From UBA5158 sp963692955 (GTDB taxonomy: Bacteria > Pseudomonadota > Gammaproteobacteria > DSM-16500): 64,000 bases of DNA. The notes beneath the pieces were generated by a model, which was not told the DNA's origin, made no database searches, and saw only the letters and a program-made list of their open reading frames with translations. The position numbers were made by a program, and so were the translations under genes. Of the stretch, positions 44,209 through 54,900 are shown piece by piece (position 1 is the stretch's first letter; every line of letters starts with the position of its first letter). Location: NCBI GenBank assembly GCA_963692955.1, contig OY843587.1, forward strand, positions 1,612,001 to 1,676,000, given 5' to 3'.

Positions 44209-47200
44209 ATGCTAGTACGCCCAGAGACTTCAAATCAACTTGTCAGTAGAGAGCAGCTAAATTCAGATTTGAGTTTGCTGGGGGAGAAGATCTCTCAAAT
44301 AATGGAGAGCAGTCAGAATAGCTGGTTGCTCGATTTGCGAATGCCAGCCATTAAGATGATGAAAAGAGAACTGACGTATGCAGAGAAATCTGTTTCTGAA
44401 GTGACTTCATTCAATTGCAGTTTTATTTTTGATATGAAAACATTACTCGATAAAATGAATAGTGAAGAAATTCAGGATGATGAATGGAATAACCTAATAC
44501 ATGATATAAGAGTGGGCCATTCACCTCAAAAAATAAAATCATGGCCCAGGGGTTATAGAGATTTTATATTTCGTTGTGCGATCCGACATGGACTTGATTT
44601 ACTCTTTAAAGAGTATACGCCAATACCAGATGAGTTGAATTTAGCGATTGAAAAAATTACTGAAGTTGAAAGCTTAGATTATCAGGAGGTGCATAATTTA
44701 TTATTAGCACTCTGTTACCTTGAAGATAGTACAATAACGCTTGAGTACATCCAGAAATTTTCACCAGCCATCGCTCTGTTAAAAGAAAAAAATCTTCTGA
44801 GTAAAATTAATTTTCTTCGTTTGTTTTTGTGTTGTTATCCCAATGAACATGATATCGGTCAGGAAAATGCAGACAGATTGAAGTATCAAGAGTATTACTC
44901 TCCGTTCTATCAACGTTCACTAGCTCAGCCAGAAACTACAGTTGCTTTCATACAACTGTTGGCTAAGCATAATATTTTAACGCAAAAAAATCTTGAATTA
45001 CTTTTCAAGGTCATCTCTTGGCTAGCGATATACAAGAATGATGTTAATCGTTTCGAGTTACTTTTGAAAGGCTTCACCAATATTTGTGTCGAAGAAAAGG
45101 TTGATAATCACAATGATCGCTTTGAAGCTTTCATAACTGATTGGCATAGAGATCTTATAAAATTTAATGCTCAGGAAAGCCTGATTGTTGATGTCGTTGA
45201 TTCTGATCCCGTTGAACTGGCGCGTAATTTCGCTATAGAAAGCTATTTAAATTCTGTCAAAGTCCAGTTGACTGAAAGACTGGAAATAACCGGAGATATT
45301 GGAGAAGAAAAAGAAGAGTCTTCATTAGTCCAGTATTGCGCTCAGTTAACCCCTAAGCGTGAAGATATTGATAATATCTTTCAATACATGCCATCACTGA
45401 CCAAAATGATCTCGAGTATGGTACGCGATAATATCCACACCGATTTTAATTTGCAGCTACTATTAGGTTTTGCAGATAAATCTGAATCTATTTTTTCTGC
45501 CTATGAGTTGCTGAGAGAAACTAAAACCTTCGAAACGCTAAAGGAAGCGTTCGATATCCTGATTGAAACTGTCAAATTCGCTGATTCTATCGCGCAGATA
45601 ATTCTTTGGCTGTGGCCAGTTTTACGTACACCGAAATTAATAAAACTCATTTTGCATAATGCGTCGTATGTCCCGGATTTGCTGGAAGTCTGCCGTTATG
45701 AATTTAATTGTTGTGGTTTTCGTAATCCTGAAGAAGGTGACGCGAACCGCATCGAAGTGGCGGAAATGCTAATCATGAGAAATATGACAGATAAAATGGA
45801 ATATTTATCTGCATTACGCAAAATTTATGACTTTGTGGCTTTGCATCATGTAAGCCATATGGCACTAGTTTATATGGGAATGCAACATAGACTGAAGTTT
45901 GTAAAGTCTATCGCCGCAAACCTGGAGGCTGGTTCGAAAGAGAATATGACGAGTGCTGAAGCTAGTAAATTATATAATCACGCAGAAAGCGCAGCATCTG
46001 AAGAAGCAGTGTCAATTAGCAGGAAATGGGTGCGAACATTATATGAAATTAATAGATGCGATTTCGTGCGCTATAATCTATTGCAGCGACCCAAAATAGA
46101 GCCTGCGCTCATTAAAGGGTGTGCGGGTTACATTCTAGATAAGAACGATATTTATTATGTAAATAAATTGCGAAATGAGTTTAAGAAAATTCCCATTACG
46201 GACAATCAGTACATACGGTTCGATAGTTGGTTCAATAGTATAGGTATTTCTCATGAGAGGGACTTTCTTCTCAAAAGTGAGTGCGAAGAAATAACAAAAA
46301 TGATTGGTCATACACACGAAATAATTCCTGTGGGTGTTTTCGAGAATTTAACTTATCTCTTCTCAGCCGATCATACGCAAGTGTTGCAAGGTTTTTTATT
46401 ATTATACTCTCAGGCTTTATTAACAGAGGAGTGGGGAGCGTTACTGAAAAAATACCCGGAATACGCAGTCACTCTGGCTAAAGCTCTTATCAAATTTAAG
46501 CAGAATGAATTATTAAAACCAGCGTATACAGATTTGTTATATGAGCGTCCGGAACTGGCTTTAAGTATTGCTGTGGTATTAGCTGGGTATGCCCAGACAA
46601 ATTCTCTGACGCTTGTGAATTTTACCCTGCTGAAAGATAATCTGCGTTCTGCCACAGAACTTGCTCAAATGTTTGAACCTACGCACAACGAAGAAAATGC
46701 GCGAATTATGGATGAGCCGCAACGCTTATTGTTACTGGCGGGCGGTACGGATAATATGCAGTTGATAAAATCGGTGCGGGAAGAGAAAAATGAACCTCCG
46801 CAAACCAGAGCCGTTAGACTGGCATTACAGCCTACCGCCAGCGAAGAAAAAGGCGCAAATAAATCTCAACACACTCAAGAAGTCGCATCCTTGCAGCAAA
46901 CAACTCAAACACCAGCAGCAGAACAGGAAGTTGAGTTTGCCGAAGAAGTCGTAGTGCGTTGCCTTAAGCACTACAATCGAAATGCTTTATTATCAAGGAC
47001 AAATTTTTTGAAAATGGCTGTAGTTAAAACTCCTACACTCGCAACGATTCAATCTTACGTTATCGATAATCCGCGCAGCCGCACGGCAGAGCAATACATG
47101 CATTTGCAAGTTGAACGTATGCCTACAGGAAATTTTAAAAATTTTATGATGGAATATCTCAAGGATTACCAATTCAAATGGTATCAGCGCAGCCAATTAG

Positions 47201-47310
47201 TAGATAAATTTTTCGCCGGCAAAATAAATTCTCTAGACGACGTCAAGCAACATGGCTTTGATGATATGACTAGCCGTACGAATAAATTGATAAATAAATA
47301 TCGGTTATAA
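44209..47310 (+). CDS. Unknown large protein, long tandem paralogue
   Basis: This protein of about 1033 residues is unrecognised. The N-terminal 600 residues are paralogous to the product of 42208. The rest (610-1033) contains further helical sequence, a Gln/Glu/Thr-rich linker near 860-900 and a last domain ending TSRTNKLINKYRL. Its overall look, long helical repeats without membrane segments, fits a cytosolic scaffold-type effector. An ATG at 44194 is also in frame, but the ATG at 44209 aligns exactly with the start of the 42208 gene and has TGGAG at the matching place. It ends 141 bases before the U-box gene. Confidence 0.65.
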   Translation: MLVRPETSNQLVSREQLNSDLSLLGEKISQIMESSQNSWLLDLRMPAIKMMKRELTYAEKSVSEVTSFNCSFIFDMKTLLDKMNSEEIQDDEWNNLIHDIRVGHSPQKIKSWPRGYRDFIFRCAIRHGLDLLFKEYTPIPDELNLAIEKITEVESLDYQEVHNLLLALCYLEDSTITLEYIQKFSPAIALLKEKNLLSKINFLRLFLCCYPNEHDIGQENADRLKYQEYYSPFYQRSLAQPETTVAFIQLLAKHNILTQKNLELLFKVISWLAIYKNDVNRFELLLKGFTNICVEEKVDNHNDRFEAFITDWHRDLIKFNAQESLIVDVVDSDPVELARNFAIESYLNSVKVQLTERLEITGDIGEEKEESSLVQYCAQLTPKREDIDNIFQYMPSLTKMISSMVRDNIHTDFNLQLLLGFADKSESIFSAYELLRETKTFETLKEAFDILIETVKFADSIAQIILWLWPVLRTPKLIKLILHNASYVPDLLEVCRYEFNCCGFRNPEEGDANRIEVAEMLIMRNMTDKMEYLSALRKIYDFVALHHVSHMALVYMGMQHRLKFVKSIAANLEAGSKENMTSAEASKLYNHAESAASEEAVSISRKWVRTLYEINRCDFVRYNLLQRPKIEPALIKGCAGYILDKNDIYYVNKLRNEFKKIPITDNQYIRFDSWFNSIGISHERDFLLKSECEEITKMIGHTHEIIPVGVFENLTYLFSADHTQVLQGFLLLYSQALLTEEWGALLKKYPEYAVTLAKALIKFKQNELLKPAYTDLLYERPELALSIAVVLAGYAQTNSLTLVNFTLLKDNLRSATELAQMFEPTHNEENARIMDEPQRLLLLAGGTDNMQLIKSVREEKNEPPQTRAVRLALQPTASEEKGANKSQHTQEVASLQQTTQTPAAEQEVEFAEEVVVRCLKHYNRNALLSRTNFLKMAVVKTPTLATIQSYVIDNPRSRTAEQYMHLQVERMPTGNFKNFMMEYLKDYQFKWYQRSQLVDKFFAGKINSLDDVKQHGFDDMTSRTNKLINKYRL

Positions 47311-47386
47311 ATGTAATTTGATGCCTTAAGCAAATATTTATTACCAGATTTCAAACACTTTCGTCCGATGATAGCATGCGATTAAG

Positions 47387-47415
47387 TTGAATAATTATAG
47401 TTGCTATGATAACAT
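47387..47415 (+). promoter_or_regulatory. Sigma-70 promoter of the U-box gene
   Basis: TTGAAT (47387-47392), a 17-base spacer and TAACAT (47410-47415) lie 36 bases ahead of the ATG at 47452. No PmrA-type repeat is present here. Confidence 0.5.
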
Positions 47416-47451
47416 TTTACACGCATTTGTCATCATTTTGAGGAAAAGAGA

Positions 47452-48840
47452 ATGCAAGCTAGAGCCAATGAATCAGACGAGGAATTTGCTAGACGTCTAC
47501 AAAATGATTTCGATAATGAAAATCTCGGCGCAGTAATCATTCCAGAAGAAGAAATTCATGTTGCCGCCACCGTGCCATTGCGTTCCTCTAATTCTCATTT
47601 AACCCACGCAGTAGCGGTTCATGAATTCACTCCAGATGATTTAACTAAAATTAAAAGCCATCTATCTGCTCTTGCAGGACGTTCCGATGGTGAGCACAAA
47701 CAAGCATTAATTGAAGCGGTTATAGAAGATGGCACAGTGACGCTGGATTTTGTTTGCAATCCCGTGTTTATCCTGGGGGAAGGCGATGTTATAGATAAAA
47801 CAACTGCTCTAGGTATGGTTAATGATAATGTACCTAGTCCACGCCTGCGGAATACTGTAAAAGTTGAAAATATCATTCCTTGCAATCCAATTATTTTAGC
47901 CATGCAAGTTTTATTAAATATAATTAATGGTACGAACCAAGCTACAGTGGAGTTGAAAATTGATAATAGCGTCACGATTGCTTATAAAGTATTAACACCC
48001 TATTTAAGTAAGATCGAAAGCTACTACAAAATGTTACCTCCAAAACATCAACGCCTTTTTAATATTTTATGTAGAGGTTCCACCGGACATATTCTTGAAG
48101 ATCCGGTTTTTCTTCCCGATGGATATTTATATGAAAAGTCATTAGTAATGAGTTGGCTTAACATAGCGTATGCTGCTCGCACTCCTTGCTATTGTCCAAA
48201 CTCAGCTATTGTATTTAAAGAAGCGGATATTACGCCTTGTTATTTTTCGCAGGCAGTAATGAACTTGATTAAGGAAAACATTAATAATTCAGCCCCAAGC
48301 GCCGCAACATCGTCGTCTTTAGGTTTATTTTCAGGTAACGCAGCAGAGGAAAAGAAAAATTCGCATGCCGTTTCTGCATTGCCGACAGAAATAAATGAAC
48401 TCATCGAAGAAATTAAAAAACATATCATCAGCCTGGGTTTTGAGCCAAGACCACCACGTCAACACGATCCTATGCGAGAATCCCCGATGTTTTTTATTGG
48501 TTTGGTTTTTGATGCGCTTGAAAGTGATCCCTATTACATGCCTATAGCGCATGAAAAATTAGTGAATGCTGATATGAAGTCCGCTCTAAAAGATGCGATT
48601 AAAGCTCTCGAAACGCTCGATCTTGATTTATTACAAAAGACGAGGAACCAACATAAAGACTCTACACGGGTAAAAACATTACTGGGAGGCGAGCTAACTC
48701 TACATCAGAATATTTATGCCAAGTTTGCCAAAGTGATAGGTACCGTGACTAACCAGCCCGGTTGGTATGTCTATAATATTTTAAACAAAGCAGAAACAAC
48801 CCTATCTCGCTTGCAGAAGAATCACGGTCTTAAATCATGA
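47452..48840 (+). CDS. Double U-box protein, putative E3 ubiquitin ligase (LubX-like)
   Basis: The 462-residue protein has two U-box-like segments. The first (about 95-160) reads VCNPVFILGEGDVID, then IIPCNPIILAMQVL. The second (about 210-277) reads ILEDPVFLPDGYLYEKSLV, then CPNSAI and a helix of the form QAVMNLIKENI. These follow the U-box pattern D-P-V-x-G-x-hydrophobic, then P-N-x-x-L. Bacterial U-box proteins, notably Legionella LubX which also has two, act as E3 ligases in host cells. The N-terminus ESDEEFARRLQNDF resembles a ubiquitin-binding helix. The C-terminal half is helical and unassigned. AGGAAAAG precedes the ATG. Confidence 0.7.
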   Translation: MQARANESDEEFARRLQNDFDNENLGAVIIPEEEIHVAATVPLRSSNSHLTHAVAVHEFTPDDLTKIKSHLSALAGRSDGEHKQALIEAVIEDGTVTLDFVCNPVFILGEGDVIDKTTALGMVNDNVPSPRLRNTVKVENIIPCNPIILAMQVLLNIINGTNQATVELKIDNSVTIAYKVLTPYLSKIESYYKMLPPKHQRLFNILCRGSTGHILEDPVFLPDGYLYEKSLVMSWLNIAYAARTPCYCPNSAIVFKEADITPCYFSQAVMNLIKENINNSAPSAATSSSLGLFSGNAAEEKKNSHAVSALPTEINELIEEIKKHIISLGFEPRPPRQHDPMRESPMFFIGLVFDALESDPYYMPIAHEKLVNADMKSALKDAIKALETLDLDLLQKTRNQHKDSTRVKTLLGGELTLHQNIYAKFAKVIGTVTNQPGWYVYNILNKAETTLSRLQKNHGLKS

Positions 48841-49177
48841 AATTTTAATTTAAGCCGCTAAATTATTTTCTTTTCTTTCTTCTTCCTTCATCTCAGGTTG
48901 GGGTAGCCGGAGATTTTAGTATGATCTAACTCGAGATTTACTTTTTAAAAACCGTAAAACAGTTGGTGCATCTGGCCATCGTAGAGGCCAAGCATACCTT
49001 AAAATATAATTGATACTCTAATGATCTTAATTCGACACAAGCAGCTGATATCAAAAATGACATGCCTACCAATAGCAACTACACTACTTCGCCTTATACA
49101 TATACCTAGTCTTTGCTGTTTGAGAAAAAATACTTTAGAATCTTTCTCCTCGCTCATTTCACCCAAGAGGTTATTAT
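48841..49177. other. Intergenic region without a recognised gene
   Basis: I see no convincing coding frame, RNA or terminator in these 337 bases. A short, stop-interrupted reading on the plus strand around 48930-49010 is hydrophilic but matches nothing I know. Confidence 0.4.
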
Positions 49178-49945
49178 ATGCTTAGTTCTAGCACTCAAGA
49201 ATACAAAGAGGCGTTAGGTATTTTAGCTGATTCATCACAGCATATTCCGTTAATAGCGCAGGCCGTGAAGCAACATATTTTACCCAAAATCGCCAATAAA
49301 CATTCCATGATTGATGTAGGTGCGGGTATTGGGATTCTTACGCATCATTTCAAAGCTGATTTTAAGGAAATTACGGTATTAGATATCAATCCCGCGGTTG
49401 AAGAAGATTTGAAAGTACACCCATACAAAGTAGAAATTTGTGATTTCTTTAAATATGAAACCGACAAGAAATTTGATTTCGTATTATGTTCTCATGTTAT
49501 GTATCATTTTGATGAACAGCAGATGAAAGATTTTATCATTAAATTACAATCGTTAGTGAATCCTGGTGGCTATTGTTTTATTGCTTTGATCGCCCCACGC
49601 GGTAAGAACCACCTATTTCATATTAAATTTAGACCTGATTATGTTAATAGTCAGCAGATAGCTAAAATTTTAGAAAGTGAAGGAGTAGCATTCGATAGAA
49701 TTGCAGCGGCTAGTCCACATCATTTAATCACACAAGATCCGGGAAAGATGCGTAGTTTGCTAAAATTTTTCTTAATTGAGAATTGTCTACGGCAAACAAG
49801 TTCTTCATTGCAGGTTGAACAAATACAATTAATTAATACTCTTCTCGATGAGGAAGTTGCGAAAGCGAGATTACCTGATTCGAATGTTCATGACTTTGAA
49901 CAAGAGGATGATTATTTTCTAATTAGAAGATCAGGTTATCGGTAA
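49178..49945 (+). CDS. Class I SAM-dependent methyltransferase
   Basis: The 255-residue protein has motif I MIDVGAGIGILTHHF, motif II acidic end VLDIN, and motif IV/V FDFVLCSHVMYHF and LVNPGGYCFIAL, all of a Rossmann-type methyltransferase. The C-terminal half resembles small-molecule N-methyltransferases of the histamine-methyltransferase type, but the substrate is not evident. AAGAGG precedes the ATG. It lies among effector-like genes, so a host or a secondary metabolite target is possible. No signal peptide or membrane segment is present. Confidence 0.75.
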   Translation: MLSSSTQEYKEALGILADSSQHIPLIAQAVKQHILPKIANKHSMIDVGAGIGILTHHFKADFKEITVLDINPAVEEDLKVHPYKVEICDFFKYETDKKFDFVLCSHVMYHFDEQQMKDFIIKLQSLVNPGGYCFIALIAPRGKNHLFHIKFRPDYVNSQQIAKILESEGVAFDRIAAASPHHLITQDPGKMRSLLKFFLIENCLRQTSSSLQVEQIQLINTLLDEEVAKARLPDSNVHDFEQEDDYFLIRRSGYR

Positions 49946-50157
49946 CTACGTTATTCCATTTACAATTATTGTTTTAGGTCGTTTTGAGTTTTATATTTTT
50001 TTATATATATAGATTAGTATTTTATATTAAAGATATATACACTTCTCAAGTAATTAGAGTTTGAACATACAAGTAGTTTACGATCATATTTCATATACTG
50101 TTTTTTTTGGTTGGTTGACTGAGGCACGATACCAAATACACTATAGCTTTTATACAT

Positions 50158-50183
50158 TGCTGGGCTTCGCAAGCTCTGCCGAA
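50158..50183. repeat. Island palindromic repeat, diverged copy
   Basis: GCTGGGCTTCGCAAGCTCTGCC-GAA is a diverged member of the family whose best copies are at 51717 and 55141. It lies 7 bases beyond the stop of the Fic-like gene. Its pairing is imperfect. Confidence 0.4.
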
Positions 50184-50190
50184 TCAACAC

Positions 50191-51408
50191 TTAGCCATGT
50201 CTTCTTAAATTTAGCTTAGTTGCTTCCTTGCTAGATCGTGTATTGCTTGGATTAAACAGGTTGTTTCCTCTAACATAATTTAAGAAATTATCTTCATCTT
50301 TCCGTGTATAGGCCTGCTCTCTTTCTTCTGAGGCAAGAAAAGCTTTCTTTAACATACCCAGTGCTGTTTGATATGTTTTTGTATGCCAAAAATTACTTTC
50401 GCCGTTAGCACTAGATTTAAAGAATAGGAAAAATTTATCTCGCGTTTTATGTGTTTGATCATGTAAAAATTCGTATTGCCCATCACGCTGTTTTATTTTT
50501 TTGAATAAATTTAAAATATCCGCACGTTTGAGCTTAGGCAGAGCGTCAGTCAACGCGGCCAAAAATTCATGCTTATTCGTGCCGTGGTAACTAAATAATT
50601 CTTTTTTCTGAAGTGATGATTCTTTTAATAATGCTCGCACTTCTGTTCTAAGAACTTCACAAAGAGTTTGCTTATTATTAGTGGGGATTAAATTCGCTTT
50701 TATACTGCTGATGAACTCATCTAAACTATACATTATAATAACTCGGCGCTCTTTTAGCTGGCAAACACCTACATTGTATTTCAGCAATAAAAAATTTAAT
50801 ACATCTTTGGCAAACACTCTATGGTTAGAATCATTAAAAAAATGTACGTTACGTAAGGTGTTTTGAATAAACTTCGCAATAGCAGTAATGATTTCGTCTT
50901 TTGAATAGGCCTTGACAATATCGCGGTTTAATTCATTTATGAAGTTGGAAACATGCTCAGTCAGCGTTTTACTCAGATTTTTACAATCAGCATCCAGCCG
51001 AAAATAAAGCATGATGTAATCTCTAGTTTGCATGTCCTCGTAGATGGATTGCGCGTATTCTTCCTTCGTTTTGACAGACTGCAATTTTGCGATAGTAGCG
51101 GGCCTGATAGATTCTTCCAGGCTCATCGTGTTGCGCAATCTGTCAAGCGGGCCAAACCAAGTACCATGATATTCACCTAACTTGGGTTCCAAATTTGATT
51201 CCTTGCGGATGTGATCCAACACTGCTGCAACCCCGCTTAGAGAGTATTTCACAGGAGAATTAAGTGGATCAGATCCCGATATGGTATTTCTAGGTTCACC
51301 AGAGCGCACTATGTGGACGTGTGCATATGACATATATAATAGGTCAGCAAATTTATTAGTTTCTTGTTCCAGTTCCGCAAACGTATTTAGTTTGTGTAAA
51401 TCAAACAA
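50191..51408 (-). CDS. Fic-like domain protein with degenerate motif
   Basis: The 405-residue product contains HFFNDSNHR at residues 189-197. This fits H-x-F-x-D-x-N-x-R, the Fic active-site motif in which the two Gly are replaced by Ser and His. It is preceded by a helix (DEIITAIAKFIQNTL) and followed by another (VFAKDVLNFLLLKYN), as in Fic folds. Fic enzymes transfer AMP or phosphocholine to host proteins; the Gly changes may alter or abolish nucleotide binding. The only start in frame is a TTG at 51408 without a ribosome site, and a 47-residue frame ends just upstream, so the true N-terminus may be displaced by a frameshift. Confidence 0.5.
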   Translation of the reverse strand: MFDLHKLNTFAELEQETNKFADLLYMSYAHVHIVRSGEPRNTISGSDPLNSPVKYSLSGVAAVLDHIRKESNLEPKLGEYHGTWFGPLDRLRNTMSLEESIRPATIAKLQSVKTKEEYAQSIYEDMQTRDYIMLYFRLDADCKNLSKTLTEHVSNFINELNRDIVKAYSKDEIITAIAKFIQNTLRNVHFFNDSNHRVFAKDVLNFLLLKYNVGVCQLKERRVIIMYSLDEFISSIKANLIPTNNKQTLCEVLRTEVRALLKESSLQKKELFSYHGTNKHEFLAALTDALPKLKRADILNLFKKIKQRDGQYEFLHDQTHKTRDKFFLFFKSSANGESNFWHTKTYQTALGMLKKAFLASEEREQAYTRKDEDNFLNYVRGNNLFNPSNTRSSKEATKLNLRRHG

Positions 51409-51416
51409 AAGTTGGA

Positions 51417-51560
51417 TTACAAAGGTTCATCTTGTTGCACTGCTAGCACAGCACGATCGAAAGCCCGTAATTGCGATAGATATTTTTCAACCTTCAGATT
51501 TGAATCTCCCGCAGAAAGGGGACTAATAATGTTGGAAACTAGATAGCGGCTAGTAGTCAT
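51417..51560 (-). CDS. Small ORF, likely displaced N-terminus of the Fic-like gene
   Basis: On the minus strand an ATG at 51560 opens 47 codons, starting MTTSRYLVSNIISPLSAGDS and ending AVLAVQQDEPL, with TAA at 51417. The composition is that of a real helical protein. It ends 9 bases before the TTG of the Fic-like gene, whose own frame is open back to a TGA about 20 bases upstream. A single indel would join both. TATAAG near 51594 could be a -10. It may also be an independent small gene. Confidence 0.4.
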   Translation of the reverse strand: MTTSRYLVSNIISPLSAGDSNLKVEKYLSQLRAFDRAVLAVQQDEPL

Positions 51561-51716
51561 AAATGAGCCCGAATAAATGTTAATCTTATATTGTTTGAAT
51601 GGCTAAGAATTGGTTTTGTTTGCTCGGTTAGGGCATTATATATTCAATATATTTTTGATGCAAGAAAATTGGCCAAGCAAATTGCCAGTGTTGAATTATT
51701 TGAAAAAAAATTTCTG

Positions 51717-51739
51717 TTGGGCTTCGTGCCTCTGCCCAA
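51717..51739. repeat. Island palindromic repeat
   Basis: TTGGGC and GCCCAA (6-bp arms) enclose TTCGTGCCTCT. The copy at 55141 differs by one base and that at 59054 by three of 23. It lies in the 380-base gap between divergent genes; the rest of that gap (51561-51940) shows no gene. Confidence 0.7.
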
Positions 51740-51940
51740 TTTACCATACTACCTACAATAGGAATTGAACTACGACCGACAATGCATACTAATATGGAGC
51801 TATTATGTTTCGAAATATTTTTAAATTGAAATACAATACAAATTAAATTCTAAAAGCTTTTAGAGGCAGAATTATACGCCATAGAAGGCCATATAGATTT
51901 ATAACAACAATTTCAACCAATCTATAAAGATGAGGCTGTA

Positions 51941-54900
51941 GTGTTTTTCAATCGAACGTTGTCTGCAGATCTTGAGGGGAAAGAGGAAGTTTCGATCCCT
52001 CAATCAATTAATGTCTATCCCCAAGCACAAGCAGAAAATGATGGGTGTTCCTCCCTGCGAGAATATTTACAAATCCTGAAACAAGCCGAGCAGACCGCCG
52101 ACAAAAATAACTTCGATGAAGCGAAAATATTATTAACTACTCTCAGCGCTAATTGTCCACATTATCCTGAAGTTTATGTTGCATTAGGTGATTTATACAA
52201 GATTGTTAATCGCGAGCTGGCGGTAAAATATTATTTCAAAGCAGTAGAGCTCTGTCCATTCGACTATTACACTTATACAAAACTTGCGTTATTGGGCAAC
52301 GGTCCGTTAAAAGATAGTTTCAAAAATGAGGAATATTTCAAACGTAAAGAAGATGATTTTGTAAAAAAACATCAACAAGCTTTGCGTCTACGTTTGACGA
52401 TTTTAGGAAAGATTAATGTTACTCAATTGGACGCGCTAGCCGCTTCAAAAGACGCGTTTTATGGTTTGACAGCGAAAGTAAATAAACATATCTCCCTTGC
52501 ACAGCATTATTTCAGAAAAGCCATTGTTCAATTTGAACATGATTATCTCGCTAAAATAGAATACGCTCTTGTCCGCACCGATGTGAATTACTACGAAGAA
52601 GCTATCATTGAACTGAATAAAATCGGTGAAGAATATCATTACTGCGGCGCTTATTTATATTTATATAAAATTTATCGTAAATTAAAAAACTACGACCTGG
52701 CGCGACAGAATCTTGTAAATTTTTTAAGTATTGCGCAACGTGACGATCTTGATGAAGTAATATATTCACGCGAAGAAATGGCTGAATTTTTAGAATTTAA
52801 TGTGTTTGATGAAAACGAAGTAAAAAAACATAAAGTATTTAGAAGATTTGATTTAAAAGCTATAATGAGCAGCCCTACCCGTCTAGGAATATCTTTTGAA
52901 GAAATGGTAAAACAAATCCTAACTACGAATAATCCTCTCATTTTAGAAGAATTGAACTTCAAGATATTACAATACCCAGGCGTAGCTACGCTCTATAAGT
53001 GTCGTGCCAGATATTATCAGCATGAAGGTATGATTTTAGCTGCAGCACTAGACTATACAATGGCGGTATGGTATTCGAAGAAAGAAGAATGTATTGATTA
53101 CTATCTTGAACGTTATACTGCACATTTAATCAATGGAAATCCAATTCAGGCGCAATTTGATTTTTTTCATCTTAAAAAATTAGGGGAAGAAACTAATGGA
53201 GCGTCTCAAACTCTTTTAACCGATAAATTGTCGAAAGATGCGAGCTTAGCGTGTTACTCGGCGGGTAATGAGTATTTAAATAAAAATAAATTCCTGGTAG
53301 CTGAAAATATTTTCCGCTTAGGAATCAAGATTAAACCTAGCTTAAATATGTATCTGGATTGCAGTAAGGCAATGAAGAGAGGCGGCAAATCCTCTGAAGA
53401 CATTGTAGAGATGCTTGAGCACGCCTTAAAAAAGGCGATATTAAAAAAAAGCGAGCTTATCAAATTTAATTCGGTCTATCACCATTTTTTAAATCTGAAA
53501 CAAAAAGAAATAGGTGGGCGAGATAGATTTCTTATTAATTTTAATGAAAATGATTTTGAAAGTTACGATAAGCCCGCACTGGAGCATGATTCGAATGTAA
53601 ATATAACATTTATAGTTTTGAATATTGCCCTACTAACAGTCACGGTTATTTTTGCATTGTTAATTTACAAGCGTTTGTTGAGAACCCAACCCCAGCCCCG
53701 TTTGATTAAAGCGAAGAATGATACTAATCAAGCAAGAAATAATCTACCAAAGAAAAAACCATTATCTACGCCTAGAAAAGCAAATACGACTTCACATATT
53801 AAATTATTATTGTCTGAAAATGAAATGGTAGAACTTACCACTGCTGAAGATTCAGCAGCAGATCAGAAAGACCATAACAAAATTTTACAAGACAAAAAAA
53901 AGATAAAAAAGTTGAGAGAAAAAGGCAAGAAACTAGAAGTAAGAAATCAGAGAAAATGTAACCGCTTTTATAATCCATCTGTTTCATCTGAATCCAACCT
54001 GACTGAATCTTACCTCTCTGAAACTGAGGATGGTGACACACGCAGTCTCATCCCATCAATTGATAAAGATGAACTGCGTGTTGACTTAAATGACTTTGAG
54101 AATAAAATTTTCACTCTGTTATACAGTTCAGTGCCAGAGGACGATCGCACAAAGTATAGAACTTATTTAGTAGGTGGATGGGCATATGACAAAGTACGCG
54201 AAAAGAAATTAGGAATTGCGCCTTGCACTTATAATGATGCTGACTTGACCACAGAAATTCTTCCAGAGATACTGTCAAAAAACTTTTACCAAATTCCTGA
54301 GGTACCTGGTCTTTTCTTCAGTAAGCTGGATGAAGTCAAAATAGATATTATGTATGAACCTGATTTATCGAATTTACTGCGTGATGCAAAAAGTCGCGAT
54401 TTCTTGACGCTTTACATTGATGAGCAAGGAAAAATTTCAGACCCAACCGGATTTGCATTGATTAATTTACTTAGCAAGCACTTAAGCGGCGTTAATGCAC
54501 CTGCGGATATGTTCAAAGAGGATCCTTTAGTCATGCTGCGGGCGATTTACCTGGCAACCAAGCGTGATTTAAAAATTAATAGTCTAAGAAAAATTATCAA
54601 AACAGACCGTCATCTTTTAGTTCCAAGATTAACAAACTTGACCTCCCGAGAAGAACGATTACTTCAGCCACGGCGTTTTAATTTACGTTTCGCAAAACTT
54701 TTCACTCAGCATCTAGCCAGTAAGAATTTACAATTACTAAAAAGCTTGGGAATTTTAGCAGTTTTATTTCCGGATATTTATCCAGAATTACAGACAAACT
54801 TTAACTGGCTGACAGCGCAAACCGAAATAACAAGCGCTTATGTATGGCCGAAGATAGCGATCATTTATGCAAATTTCATTGCCTGTGCGGTGGTGTTGCG

